DNA of 64,000 nt, from assembly GCA_028829895.1 (NCBI GenBank), contig CM054183.1:20755975-20819974 (forward strand), written 5' to 3'. This document shows, one piece after another, positions 27,535-39,479 of the stretch. Origin of the DNA: Sinotaia quadrata. Taxonomy: Eukaryota; Mollusca; Gastropoda; Architaenioglossa; Viviparidae. Numbering within the stretch: the first letter of the stretch is position 1; each line of letters opens with the position of its first letter. The translations under genes were made by a program, and so were the position numbers. The notes under the pieces were generated by a model. That model saw only the letters and a program-made list of their open reading frames with translations, made no database searches and was not told the origin of the DNA.

Positions 27535-27726
27535 GAGATCATTCCTTGAGATAACGTGCATCATTAATTATGTCATTAAATTGAATTGTTAAGAGTTCGA
27601 GATCATTACTTGATATAACGTGCATCATTAATTATGTCATTAAACTGAATTGTTAATAGTTCGAGATCATTCCTTGATATAACGTGCATCATTAATTATG
27701 TCATTAAACTGAATTGTTAATAGTTC
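27535..27726. repeat. 64-bp minisatellite, 3 copies
   Basis: Unit begins GAGATCATTCCTTGATATAA and ends GAATTGTTAATAGTTC. A partial fourth copy begins at 27727. Confidence 0.92.
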
Positions 27727-28607
27727 GAGATTATTCACTGGGGCTTCAAGACCATTCATTGGGGCCATTTTGCTTTTCTTCGAAGCTATTGAATTATTGT
27801 CAGGCCTGCATTAACAACAGTATGGTGTAAATGTTGCCTCGGGTACAGTTTGGGTACCGCTACCTATACTCATACCTGCAAGAAAAGGAAATGGCTACAG
27901 TAACTGCATATAGGCCTATACTTTCCAGGGCTGCAGAATCTCACAATATACAAGCACAGCGAATGCGATGAGTTTTTCAAGACGCACTGGAATTGGAATA
28001 AAATTAGAAACAACAGAAAAATGGCAAATTTAATAGTTCATTGGTGAGCAGGAGAATAGATACACAGTGCATGCAAAACAAACGAATGATGTGCAGTGCA
28101 TGCTGATCACGTGATTGATATACAGTGCATGCAGCTTTCCCGCCGCATGACCTTGACACGTTAGAAAAATATCATTGAATTGAATGGCCCGAAACATTCA
28201 ACAGCAGTACTTGTAGAATTGTGTTACAGTGAAATCAAATCAGGGATCACTTAAACTACCCGATGTTTTGTGTATTCATTAATAATTCATCTGAGAATAA
28301 GTATTCGTTCTGGTGTATAAGAATAAGTATGTGTCGTTTTGAGTGTGTTGTCCATGCATGTGCACACAACACACCATACCATGGCATCATCGGATGCAGA
28401 CTTTCAGAGCACTTTAGCCCAGAAAAATAAATGCCCTTTTTGGAGACGTAAACAGTTGGCTTCGATATTCTTATCTAATCTAAACAGTTGGATTGTCAGG
28501 TCTTTACATCCATATACAGAGCACACAAATGTTTTCCTAGGCCGTGGTGCACGTGTACCTTGTTCTAGTGAGATGACGTATTCTACTGCAGGCATACTAT
28601 TTCCTAC

Positions 28608-28735
28608 ATTATGACGTCGCTGTTATGCTATATGGTGGAAATAGAATATATTCTACTACTGATATTCTATTTTTAAATTATGACGCCGCTCTTAATACTA
28701 TATGGTGGAAATAGAATATATTCTGATTCATCTAC
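28608..28735. repeat. 69-bp duplication with TGACGTCG-type start
   Basis: Two copies at 28608 and 28677, each containing CTATATGGTGGAAATAGAAT and ATATTCT. A weaker third copy lies just upstream from about 28570. Confidence 0.82.
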
Positions 28736-29275
28736 AGCGGTCATGCATGTTCATAATACATGTGGTGAGGTCATTTTCATTGACATGCCCGCATCAATGA
28801 TAATAATCTTATTCACCCTTCCTCGACATCTAATAATAGGCACACATCAGTGAATGGAGCAGGTTTTTCAAATACTTCAACTTTCACAATTAACTAGTGC
28901 GGTTTAAATGGTTTGACAATATGGGTCAAAACTGAAGTTTATTTTAACAATTAAACCTGTAGAATTTAGATTGGTTCAAGAGAAATAATACTGGTGCTAA
29001 TTATTTTAAAGTTAGAATTTTAGGAATTTGGGGCATTTCAAGATTAGTTCTGTTGGGGTTGAGGGCGAAATGGTTAGGAAAAACTAGAACTGCATACCCT
29101 TTGACCACTAAAGTTGCATGTAAAAACTGGGGTAGAAAGTACAAATACAAGTTTGCTTAACCATTTTTAATCTGGAATTTTTATTAAAGTAGAAAAAAAG
29201 AGTAGTTAATACAGATTTTATTACTAATGATTGAAAAAGTTGAATTGATCATAACTCGTATGCTTGAAATGGTTG

Positions 29276-29277
<2 letters not shown>

Positions 29278-29321
<44 letters not shown>
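29278..29321. repeat. (CA)n microsatellite
   Basis: About 22 CA units immediately before repeat family C copy 1. Confidence 0.97.
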
Positions 29322-29324
<3 letters not shown>

Positions 29325-29339
29325 GATTTTTAATCTTAA

Positions 29340-30145
29340 CATTGTTGATGAGACTAACATCCATGAATAAGAGCCTTGAAAGTGTATATTTATGCATTTA
29401 ATACACGTGAAGGTCACAAGTACTGGAATATATTTGTAATATAAGTAAATTACAATATAAGTATTTTAATAAAAGAAAATATTTAATTATCTTTAAATGT
29501 GTTGATTTTAAAATCTTTTTAATGCTCAAGAGTAAGAATATTTTGTGCATTTGTCTATGAAAAAGTATTTTAACAATGTGCCATGTGAAGAGGGTCTAAT
29601 ATAGAATGTGACCCAAATTGAGTGTTTGGTATTTTGATATATATATGGCATGATTACGCTGTTAAAGGATTAGCGTTTATATATTTTGTTTCAATGTATA
29701 TCCCAAGAAAAACTCTAATTGTCCTGATTGCAGCATCAAAATTTTAAAAGTGATCTGAACTTATCAAAATCCAAATTAATCTATTGGTAAAGAATACAAA
29801 TCTACCTTTCCTGCTATTCCTTGAAGTTTTGATAATTTTGTGATGTCAGTGTATACAATTGATAAATATTAAGATGAAAATTAGCACTGAAGCTTAATTC
29901 TAAATAGGAATCATTTATTTAGATACTTCTATTCAGATATTTTAATTGAGAAGGCCTGTTATATTGATGTATGTGCATGTTATGTAATGAAATCTTTGTT
30001 ACTTTAATATTTACAGTGGAATTGTTCGTATCAATTCATTATGCACTATTTAGTATCATGATTAAAATCATATATGATATGCTTGGTGGTCAGTTTGAAA
30101 TCTATTTCAGAACGAAGTTTTTATACTTAGCGTCACATGATTTAA
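29340..30145 (+). repeat. Dispersed repeat family C, copy 1 (about 0.8 kb)
   Basis: Aligns in reverse complement with 62450-63330 over its whole length with many substitutions and small indels. Anchors read in this copy include GTTGATTTTAAAATCTTTTT, AAATATTAAGATGAAAATTA, GAATACAAATCTAC and ATCAATTCATTATGCAC. It starts just after a (CA)n tract. No terminal inverted repeat, poly(A) tail or domain was recognised. An unclassified transposon or an old inverted segmental duplication both fit. Confidence 0.8.
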
Positions 30146-30260
30146 GGGGCGTTTACTATTGGCTATGACATTTTGACGTCATTACGACTATCTTCGGAAA
30201 ATAGAACAGTTGCTAAACCATAAGACAGTCACATAAGACATGGCATAGGAATGTTTTCGT

Positions 30261-30356
30261 AAGACAAATGTCTTACCGCGTGCGGATAAGGCAGAAAATG
30301 TATTTAACATATTTCCCTAGACAATTTATTAAGACATTTGTCTTACCGTGTGCGGA
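30261..30356. repeat. Two near-identical 26-bp units with a palindromic core
   Basis: AAGACAAATGTCTTACCGCG-TGCGGA (30261-30286) and AAGACATTTGTCTTACCGTG-TGCGGA (30331-30356), 70 bp apart. The AAGAC-GTCTT part is self-complementary. Possibly ends or subterminal repeats of a DNA transposon. Confidence 0.6.
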
Positions 30357-31597
30357 GGCCTTAGCATATATCGTGGGTATATCTTTTTCTTATAGAAATC
30401 TCAGCCCCTGCAACATCACTAACAAAACTCGAGAACCTTGAAACTGAAAGCAGGTGTACACACTACTTACACCATCTATTTATTTGCTTGGGAATCCTTG
30501 TGATTTAATTTTTAAAAGAAATAAAAACAAGAAAAGCGAAGATTCTTCCCTGTATTTAATTAATTAAGTTCAGAGCATTTCATTACTGTCTGTATAAGGA
30601 AAACAAATTTAATTATCAGCTGGGTATTAAGTACACTCATTGCCCCTGGCCGTTCTATTTACTCAAAGGTCAAATGGATGCTGACTGATCGTTTAGGCTG
30701 AGACCGCCATTCAACACTTCTTGAGTATGCTTTGCACCAGAGTTCTGCGACTTAACCAGTCGCCTATCGAGAGGGATCGCTTTGCAACGAGTCTGAATGT
30801 TTATTGATATGAGACGGCCTCCAATATCTGACAAAGCCTGATGACCCCGTAGCTAGCATTGTCTTGCGACATGTTTCCTACTACATCTTTCAGCTTCGCG
30901 GAACTAAATCCGACACGTAATATCAAGTACTGTTTGCTTTAGCCCTATGTTTGTGGGTTCCCCCCTCCCCCCCTCGCGTTTAACCACGCGCCTATAATAG
31001 TATCTTCGAGACTTTCTGTTTTTCTTTTTCTTATAATCATTTAATTCGGGGTTTGGTTTGTTATGTAAATAAGCGCGTACGGTATTATGAAATGTTGATT
31101 GATAACAAAGGGCTGTAATACATCATCTCGCTACGTGAATGTGTGTTCTCTCATCCGAAGTTCCAAAAAATCATTCCTGTCAAGCTGGCTTGCTAGCCAA
31201 GGTTAATAAGGGAAACAGAGCCATGGCGAGCCTCAGTGCGGAACGCTATGATACGCTCGCTGCACGTCATCTCTTCTGACTTTTGCCCCGTAAATTACAA
31301 AGTGGGGGCTGTCGAACAAGTCGGACGTGTACCCAATCGGTCTGACTTACCTCCCTCCCGATAACAGTAGAACGGGGCCTCTGAGTTTAGCAAATATTCA
31401 CACTGAAGAGGACTTGTCAAGAGGATTTGATGGTTGATTAATTTTCCTTTTATTCGTGTGCTGTTGTGAATTCGGTCCCCAGATAATCATGAGATATATA
31501 ATAATACGCACTCTAATGATGGGCACATGCACTAATGGAAAGTAATGATTTTGTACAGAAAAGTTCAGTTTGAAATGTCCCTCAAATCATGTATTCA

Positions 31598-31655
31598 TCT
31601 CTCTCTCTTGTTTTGTCTCTTTCTCGCTCTCTCTCGCTCTCTCTCTCTCTCTCAC

Positions 31656-31711
<56 letters not shown>
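31598..31711. repeat. (CT)n(CA)n compound microsatellite
   Basis: Interrupted CT block then about 29 CA units. Confidence 0.97.
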
Positions 31712-31714
<3 letters not shown>

Positions 31715-32929
31715 GACTTTGATGATGGCTGATTTCCTACCGTGGGGGGGATGGGAGGAGATGTTACTTCCTCGATTTCTTTTAAGTGCAATGTTTTCAT
31801 CCTTATACCTAGTTCAGCTCCTTTTCATTTTTTTTAATGCAACTGTTTTCAGTAAACAGTACTTTATATTTGTGTGTGGGTTCGTTGTTTTTGTTATTTT
31901 CGTGTTGTTGTTGTTTTTAAATAGTTTTCCGTGTTCATTATTTCTCTCGCTGGTTTGTCGACAGTATTTTTTTTTTTTTCTGGAATCATTTGCGGTTTTC
32001 TTACATTCTCCCTGCTTCATCCATCTGCACAGTTCTTAAAATAGTTCCAAGGATCGTTCACAATATTCTTTTCATTTTCAGCGGTTCAAAGATAATGTAT
32101 TGCTAGGGCCAAATTGACTCGCCAGTCGAAGTAATTGCTCGCTTTCTGATATTCTTGGAGGCTGCGCTATTCCAGTTTGGTGACTACACTCGAGTACGTT
32201 AAAGTCCAGACATTTCCACTAACGCCAGCAAAATCACCTCTACTTCTACCCAACCATCACCCCCGGGCTGTACGAGCTTGATTAACTAGTACGATAGAAG
32301 AGTCTCAACATCCCCGATGAGTCAAGAAGACCTCACCTCTTCTACCCAAACACGATCACTTTCACCGTTACAAAGTCATTCACACACTGGCATTTCACGC
32401 CATTCGATTATTTTCACACCTTTCTAACGCCTAGTATGTGGTCCAAGGAGATTGGGAAGGGGTGGTGGTGAAATGTGTACGGTGGGTAGGGGTGTTAAAG
32501 GGTGGTGGTGGTACAAATGACAAGGAGCTTCGAGGTTTGTGTGCCGACAGACTGTAGTTTGTAACAGCTGGAACAAGTGCATCTGTTAAAATACAGAAAT
32601 GATTGTAAGACAGGACGAAAGGAAACGGCAGAGTGATGCTAGAGTTGCCTGACCGATATTATCTTCACTTTTCTCCTGCTTTTAGTACCGTGCTGGATTA
32701 CAAACAGATCTACGGATTTTTTTTTTTCGTCAGATGTTTGTGATGCAGTAAAATGCAGTGTTAAAGTCTTTATTATCTCAAGGACGAGAATAAAAAAGGC
32801 GTGGTGTTTAGTGATCCGATGGAGAGAGATCATTGCTATAATATCATATATTGCATGTTTTCACAATCCACGTGCAAAGATTTCATACTGAGCCTAATCC
32901 ATTTTTAGTTTCTAACATAGATGTAGCAA

Positions 32930-33300
32930 TAGTATACAAATCGTACTCTCTAGTGCACTATTTGTTACTCTCTAGTTATGTTTCTTGTTACAAACTCTCT
33001 AGTGCATTGATTGTTACTTAGTTACCGTCAAATTACATTACTTATTACTCTCTAGTTACGTTACTTGTTATTTTGTAGTTACATTATCTGTTACTTACTT
33101 TCTAGTTACGTTACTTGTTGCTCTATGATGCGTTACGTGTTACTCTCTAGTGTGTTACTTGTTCCTCACTCTTTATTTACATCACTTGTTACTCTCTAGT
33201 TACGTTGCTGTTACTTACTCTCTAGTTGCGTTACTGGTTATCCTCTCTTTAATACGTTACTTGTTACTGTCTAGTGTGTTGCTTGCCACACTCTAGTGTT
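32930..33300. repeat. Degenerate 27-35-bp repeat with TTACTCTCTAGTTACGTTAC
   Basis: About ten imperfect copies leading directly into the (CT)n(CA)n tract at 33316. Confidence 0.8.
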
Positions 33301-33314
33301 AGGCGTCCCTATTG

Positions 33315-33428
<114 letters not shown>

Positions 33429-34119
33429 TCACTGTAATGTTAGCGTCCCTATTGCCTTTTATTATGGAATGTTTGTTCGAGAGATGTGTGCATGGACGTG
33501 AATTGAACAAATCGATTTCAGAATTAATAAATCTTTCGTTTTCTATTAATATGTTTTTATTTTCTTTTAACCTGTTAAGTGCCGAATTTTTGTCGGTGCA
33601 GTATTACTGTTGATACTGATGAGTTTTGTCTTTAACTCAGATTCTAGTTTCTTATCCCCCGATATCCAACAAATCCGACAAATACACACAGAAAGGGAAA
33701 CCAAGGACTGAAGAGTAAATAGTTTCTGAAATTATCGTCAGCTATGTGTGTATTGACAGTTTTCCTTCGTTCCGTTTGTTCGTGGTGAAGACATTTTGCA
33801 AAATGAACATCAGAGATCACGCGTCTTTCATGCATGTTGGGAGAGAAAGAAAAAATGGATGAAAACATCATCAGACTATGTGTTTATAAAATTTGATCTG
33901 TGTAAGTTTTGCTGTCAGCCGAAGCCAGTTTTATTATCAATATTAGTTTCTGGTGGAGGGGAGGTGGTTCAGGAGTCACAGATATAAACGTCATCTATGA
34001 GACCGTGATAATTTATTTTTTTAAATAAGAAAGGGGGGGGGGTGAGAGAGAGAGAAAGAAGCATGATTCACGGAAGAATTAAAGTCAATGAACGATTTAT
34101 TCCTAGGTATCCAGCATTG

Positions 34120-34290
34120 TCTCCACCTGTTACATTTGGCCTGAAAAGTATCAATCGCCTCGCGCCCATTCCTGAGTCACACAGCATTCCTGAGGATAAT
34201 TTATCGGCATTCCAATCATTTCAAGAACAGACACGCGAATGCATGCGCACGCACAAACAAAACTAGATCGACCGCTGCATTTAAAAGAAA
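34120..34290 (+). repeat. Dispersed repeat family B, copy 1
   Basis: Weakly similar to 37544-37725 in the same orientation. Shared words in order: TCCACCTGTTACATT, CCTGAG-CACAC, TATC-GCATT-CCA, TTCAAG, a GCATGCGCAC-type segment, and TTTAAA-GAAAC. Both copies are preceded by a poly-G run (34032 and 37513). Confidence 0.55.
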
Positions 34291-35173
34291 CAAAACAAGG
34301 ACAACCAAAACATCGCAATAAAACGGAATGGGTTAGGAACGCGATGATGGAGCCACCCATTCGCTTTTGTTATTATGTGACGTATCAGATAGACAAGGGG
34401 CATAACACAGCTCAATGTGATGACCCCATCTTTTCGAGATTCCGTTTCCTAGGCCGCTCAGCGTTGTCCGTCTGCCGTGCGATTGAATTACTGATGTTGC
34501 CTTTGAACGTTTATTGTGCGTCCGGGAAGAGTCTGCAAGAAAAGTACCACCACCCACCCATCCATCCATCCCCATCTACTCGCCATCAAAATTCTCTGTT
34601 GTTTTTGACTGCAGAAAAGATATTTTATGGTGCTAGAATAGTTTTACACCACTTGGCTTGGATGTCACATGACTCTTAGCCATTGTCTAATAGTCGTCGT
34701 GTTTTTCTTGTGGTGTAAAGATGGTTGTAAAATTTCCATGTGAAAGATATAATGAATTAAGACGTTTGGTGACCATTCCTTGGTTGTTGTGTTTTTGTTT
34801 GTTTGTTTTTTTAATTCATATTATTGAAAAATGGGTTATTCATATTATTGAAAAATGGGTTAATTCTATTTATCATTCTTTATAGGACATTGAGGATTAG
34901 ATTTCATTCCTCGATTTTTATGTTTGCTTACATCCCTGACAAAACCCTTTTCATATGCTGTGGATATCAAAGGCAGAAGTACAAATGATAAATTAAACAT
35001 TTTGAATACATAAAAATGATTGGACAACCCAAAAGACAGAAATAAGTAATTGTTGCGATATTGTTCATTAATTACTGAATAGAATGTACTTTCCCTTTTT
35101 CTGATTCGTACGCTTGCATGCACGCTGTTAACACATACCACACCATATGCTCATACCCATATGCACATAATGC

Positions 35174-35242
35174 CCGCACACACACACATACACACACTCA
35201 CACCACATGCTCATACCCTTATGCACATAATTCCCGCGCGCA

Positions 35243-35279
<37 letters not shown>
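35174..35279. repeat. CA-rich tract with a 60-bp duplication
   Basis: Two copies of a CACCACATGCTCATACCC / TATGCACATAAT-CCCGC segment (from about 35140) interleaved with CA runs, ending in about 16 CA units. Confidence 0.88.
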
Positions 35280-35281
<2 letters not shown>

Positions 35282-35384
35282 GACTTAAACAACAAGTACT
35301 AATAGAACGCCATTACTATCGTCGACTGCACGGTAAAATATAAAAAATAAAAGGAATATTGGTTCTTTCTGCTAAATATTGATG

Positions 35385-35495
35385 AAGGGAGGCAATTTCC
35401 TGTTGCGCCATAGTTCTTGATGTGTTTCAAAACACATGACCACATACCTTCACATGGACCCATTTTCATGTCTCCCTTTGGGCATTGCCTCCCTT
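35385..35495. mobile_element. Small foldback (MITE-like) element, 111 bp
   Basis: Perfect 12-bp terminal inverted repeats AAGGGAGGCAAT (35385-35396) and ATTGCCTCCCTT (35484-35495). Both flanks contain TATTGA close to the ends, a possible target duplication. No coding capacity. Confidence 0.45.
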
Positions 35496-36519
35496 TATTG
35501 AAAAGAAGTGTGTGTGTGTGGGGGGGGGGGGGGGATATGTTTTGAATCCATGAAAAATATTTTGCATGTCATTTCTATGTCTTTTCAAAAGGTTAAATTT
35601 ATTATTAATTATTCAGGAACCTTGGAGTGTCGTACTTAATTAAACATCTAGTTAATTAGACACAGACATCTTATTTGAACAAATCAAATGCAATTAGTAT
35701 TACAAGGATGCGCGAGTGCACAGAAGTATCATTTCCGGTTGGTCCCATTTCAAAGGTCAGTCATTTTATACCCAGTATTTATTTTTCAATTAACCTTAAA
35801 TCAAAGATGAAGGCCATTTGTAGTACCATCCTCCCACCTCACGACCTCCTCTACCTGCCAGTAAACTTTCTGAATTACTGTCTTTTATTGTTGGAAAGTT
35901 GGTGAACATAATATGCAGGTCCGTCACCCTTACATTTAACAAGCGTAAGCCAAGTATTGTATATAGCTTGATCATTTTTCATCACCTTCCCCCCCCCCCC
36001 TCCGAACAGAAAATCCCAGACTAAATGTTCATTCATACTTACAATAAATGACCACAAATTATTATTTTTTAAATATTTATTTAATCTCATCTCATATTAA
36101 CCTATTGCTCTGGTAATCTAATTCCGATTAGAGTAAATTTGTGATAGTATTGCCCGATTAACATTCAACTTGTCTCAGTTCTCTCATGATTCTATTGTGA
36201 ACCCACTTATAAGTTCGCTCGTAAGAGCGAGACTCAAATAACACAATAGTATCATAGGGTTCAAACAGACTTTCCCTTACGACGCTACACAGTCATAATT
36301 ATGAACGATATACATTTATGACTTGATTATATCCATCGGACTATTTATTGTATGTAACCATGCTGTCTTATTTTATTTCTCTTAAATACAAATTTAAATG
36401 TTGATACTTACACCACTCGTGTTGACGCAACTCATTTGCATATGTTGTAGTCTGTCACCTGTATTTAATTAATATACCTGGCTGTACGTATCGGGAGGGA
36501 GTGGGGGGGGGGCTCTGGG

Positions 36520-36679
36520 CTATCTTCTTGACTATCACTCTTCTTTTCTACGATATCTGTCTTCTTTCCAATACGTGTGGCCAGCCAGAAGGTGTGTCTG
36601 GGGGGGATTAGCCTAAGGTTACGGGTGGCCCGATGTGGAGAATTAACATCTTTCCCGCCTCCCAGCAAAACGTCACATT
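36520..36679 (-). repeat. Dispersed repeat family A, copy 2
   Basis: Minus-strand copy of 7891-8044. The shared words are adjacent and in the same order. Class unknown; no tRNA-like head seen. Confidence 0.75.
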
Positions 36680-37512
36680 CAGTGAGGGGTAGATAACTCA
36701 TCTTCACCAGCCACGTGTAAAATATTTTGCTGGGCATTTTCTCTCTCCGCTCAGACAAATTAGATGTATATGTCATTATTCACGAACTTCAGTGTGTCCG
36801 ATCAAGTAGTACATAATTAGTTATACACGGGCATCGTCGTGTTTGAACGAATCGTAAGCAGTAACACGTCACTTTGGTCTGAAAGGCTGACAACATAATT
36901 CATTTGACTTTGTTATTGGCGCAAGCATCAGTACGTGCTTGACAACAGAACCCCGCCCCCCGTCACTATAATAATAAACAGGGTTCTTGTCGGAAAATAA
37001 TCTGATAGACAGAGCTGTTGTTTTTCTTCTGAAGAAAGCGATCTGTGGAGATGCAGTCTCTTGCAACGACTTCTAGAGCGCGTTCAAAAAGAAATGCAAT
37101 CCATATCGAATGAATGCGCACATTATTGAAATTATTATTGAAATTTCAAGTATAACTTGAGAACTGTGTAGGATAACACGTTTCTTTGAATACGTGTATT
37201 TGTACAGCATGATGGCTAGCATATTCAACAGTTTTGGTAATTTACTAATAAACATTTATTGCCTACGTCTTGCCCTTCTTTCTGGATATTTTGTAGTTAA
37301 TTTGCAGAATTTACAAATATTTTTATAATAATTCTTTATTATGAATAAAACCATTGTCATAAACATTATTTAATAACTGTTAGTAATACAACCTAATATA
37401 ACTGAGTACATTATTTGTTTTTGACCTCTGTGAGTTGTGAGTCAAAAGCATAGTAAACTCGAGGACGAATTTAATCACTGAGCGATGGGGTTATTTTTGT
37501 GTATGTGTGTTT

Positions 37513-37531
37513 GGGGGCGGGGGGGGGGGGG
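37513..37531. repeat. Poly-G run
   Basis: GGGGGCGGGGGGGGGGGGG; another poly-G of about 16 lies at 35519-35534. Confidence 0.95.
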
Positions 37532-37543
37532 ATCTGTGCTTTG

Positions 37544-37725
37544 GTTCCACCTGTTACATTACACTTGGCAAGAAGGGTACCATTCCACTTCACAATTTAT
37601 CCCTGAGGCACACATCATATATGTAAATGATATATCAGCATTTCCATTCAAGTACACATGCGCGCATGCATGACACATGTATACAACACACAAACGCGCG
37701 CGCACACACACCAGATTTAAAGAAA
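37544..37725 (+). repeat. Dispersed repeat family B, copy 2
   Basis: Partner of 34120-34290. It contains a microsatellite-like CGCGCGCACACACAC segment where the other copy has GCGCACGCACAAAC. The perfect inverted repeat at 37777 follows shortly after. Confidence 0.55.
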
Positions 37726-37776
37726 CATTTCATGTTTCAAGACAGATTAAAAATCATGGAACAATTTACTTGCAAT

Positions 37777-37868
37777 AGGAACAGTACGCCACGAGTGATG
37801 CAAAACTAAAAAAAAATTTTTTTTTTAATTGTTTTTTAGTTTTGCATCACTCGTGGCGTACTGTTCCT
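37777..37868. repeat. Perfect 37-bp inverted repeat with 18-bp AT spacer
   Basis: Arms 37777-37813 and 37832-37868 are exact reverse complements beginning AGGAACAGTACGCCACGAGT; the spacer is A/T only apart from one G. It would form a long stable hairpin in RNA or a cruciform in DNA. No target duplication seen outside the arms. Confidence 0.92.
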
Positions 37869-38285
37869 ACTCACAAATTATTCGGTCGTAAATTCCTGTC
37901 AGTTCCAGAAGGCTGAAATGTGACTACCCACAAGTCATGTAAAAAAAGATGGATGTCTTTGAGTCATTTAAATTATTTATGTAAGCATGCAATCTACACA
38001 CTTTCATCCCTTCTAATCTTATTACAAAAATGAAGAACACACGGAATTCAATCAAATATATATAGTTCCTTACAGTCACCTTGTCCGAGTTTGGCTAATT
38101 GTTAGTCCCATTACAAAACTGATTTTTTTTCAAGTTGTTGAAACTTCCTGTTACTTCTTTTTCAAAGTCAAAGACATGAAAAATGTTATTGCTGTTCACA
38201 TTTCAAGATCAGACTTCGCTTTTATTCCATGCATACTTTTGTGTCCTCGATAGACCTGACCTGCATTTGATTTCTGCTCTACTAC

Positions 38286-38795
38286 ACACGTCCTGCATTT
38301 TTATTTTTGGTGCAATCTACACACGTCTTGCATTTTTATTTTTGGTGCAATCTACACACGTCCTGCATTTTTATTTTTGGTGCAATCTGCACACGTCCTG
38401 CATTTTTATTTTTGGTGCAATCTGCACACGTCCTGCATTTTTATTTTTGGTGCAATCTGCACACGTCCTGCATTTTTATTTTTGGTGCAATCTACACACG
38501 TCCTGCATTTTTATTTTTGGTGCAATCTGCACACGTCCTGCATTTTTATTTTTGGTGCAATCTGCACACGTCCTGCATTTTTATTTTTGGTGCAATCTAC
38601 ACGTCTTGCAATTTTATTTTTGGTGCAATCTACACACGTCCTGCATTTTTATTTTTGGTGCAATCTACACACGTCCTGCATTTTTATTTTTGGTGCAATC
38701 TACACACGTCTTGCAATTTTATTTTTGGTGCAATCTACACACGTCTTGCAATTTTATTTTTGGTGCACTTGCTACATATCCTGCATTTAATTTTG
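38286..38795. repeat. 35-bp minisatellite, about 14 copies, open in all three + frames
   Basis: Unit begins ACACGTCCTGCATTTTTATT and ends TTTGGTGCAATCT-C. Copies differ by TAC/TGC and CC/TC variants. Since 35 is not divisible by three and the unit lacks stops on the + strand, all three frames stay open, giving apparent proteins of up to 209 residues. These look like artefacts: no start context, no domain, and inside a 27-kb intron. Confidence 0.94.
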
Positions 38796-39479
38796 TGCAC
38801 TCTCTAGTCTAGACAACATGTCCTGGTCTAGACAACATTTGACTCTCGACTTTCCACCGAAAGGGAGGCGATCCGAATCCAACTACCGTTGGCGTGGTTA
38901 AACAAGCATAATACCCGGTCGCACTTGGTTTAATGAGTTATTAATGTATCTGAGTATAGTTACAAGTAAGCCCTGTACACAAACAAAACCACTAAGTGTG
39001 CTTGGGCATTCTAGGTCAACCCGTGCCCTTTCACTTTTCAACTTGCGATCGTGCGTGCTAATTTCCGATCAAATCTAAAAAAAAACCAAAAAAATACGGG
39101 GAGAGGTTCTGGTTATAATAGATATACTGATTCCTTTCCACTGCCAGCAAGTTACACATGCTCGTCTTTTCTTTTCTTTCTTTTTCTTCTTTCTTTTTTT
39201 TTTTTTTTTGGTGTGCGTGTGTGCTTTTCTTCCATTTCGCAGTTTCTTACCACGCATGCTCGAAGATTTGGTCTCAGTTCTCAACTTCCTGTTTTGTTTT
39301 GTTTGCCAAGTTTCTTGTCATGCGCGGGGATTGATTTGAGCTAACACTGATACAAGCGGACGTTTTTGTGTTCCGTCTTGTAACGGGGACACTAGGAAAT
39401 GAACACAAACGGATTCAGTTGGATGTCGCCTTCATTTCCTCGCGAAGTATCGTCTGCTTTGCTTTGAAAATACTTTCAG

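Larger units (their letters stand above)
26510..27790. repeat. Long degenerate array with two recently amplified segments
   Basis: Over 1.2 kb a core like GACCATTCGATAGG-ACGTTA recurs with AGTCCATTTA-TGG, too diverged for exact unit borders. Inside it are a clean 75-bp triplication (27222-27442, copies at 27222, 27293, 27368) and a clean 64-bp triplication (27535-27726, copies at 27535, 27599, 27663). The whole looks like one old array with younger bursts. Confidence 0.75.

Noticed and set aside
31220..31280. A Kozak-like GCCATGGCGAGC opening an 18-codon frame in a GC-richer patch.
   Set aside because: Stops after 18 codons, no donor before the stop and no other gene signal nearby.
34239..34679. 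146-codon ORF of mixed composition.
   Set aside because: No recognisable domain, starts inside dispersed repeat B, no matching acceptor or donor and no neighbouring exon.
38183..38812. 209-codon ORF with repeated phrases.
   Set aside because: Product of the stop-free 35-bp minisatellite; overlapping frames are equally open and it lies inside the RARS1 intron.
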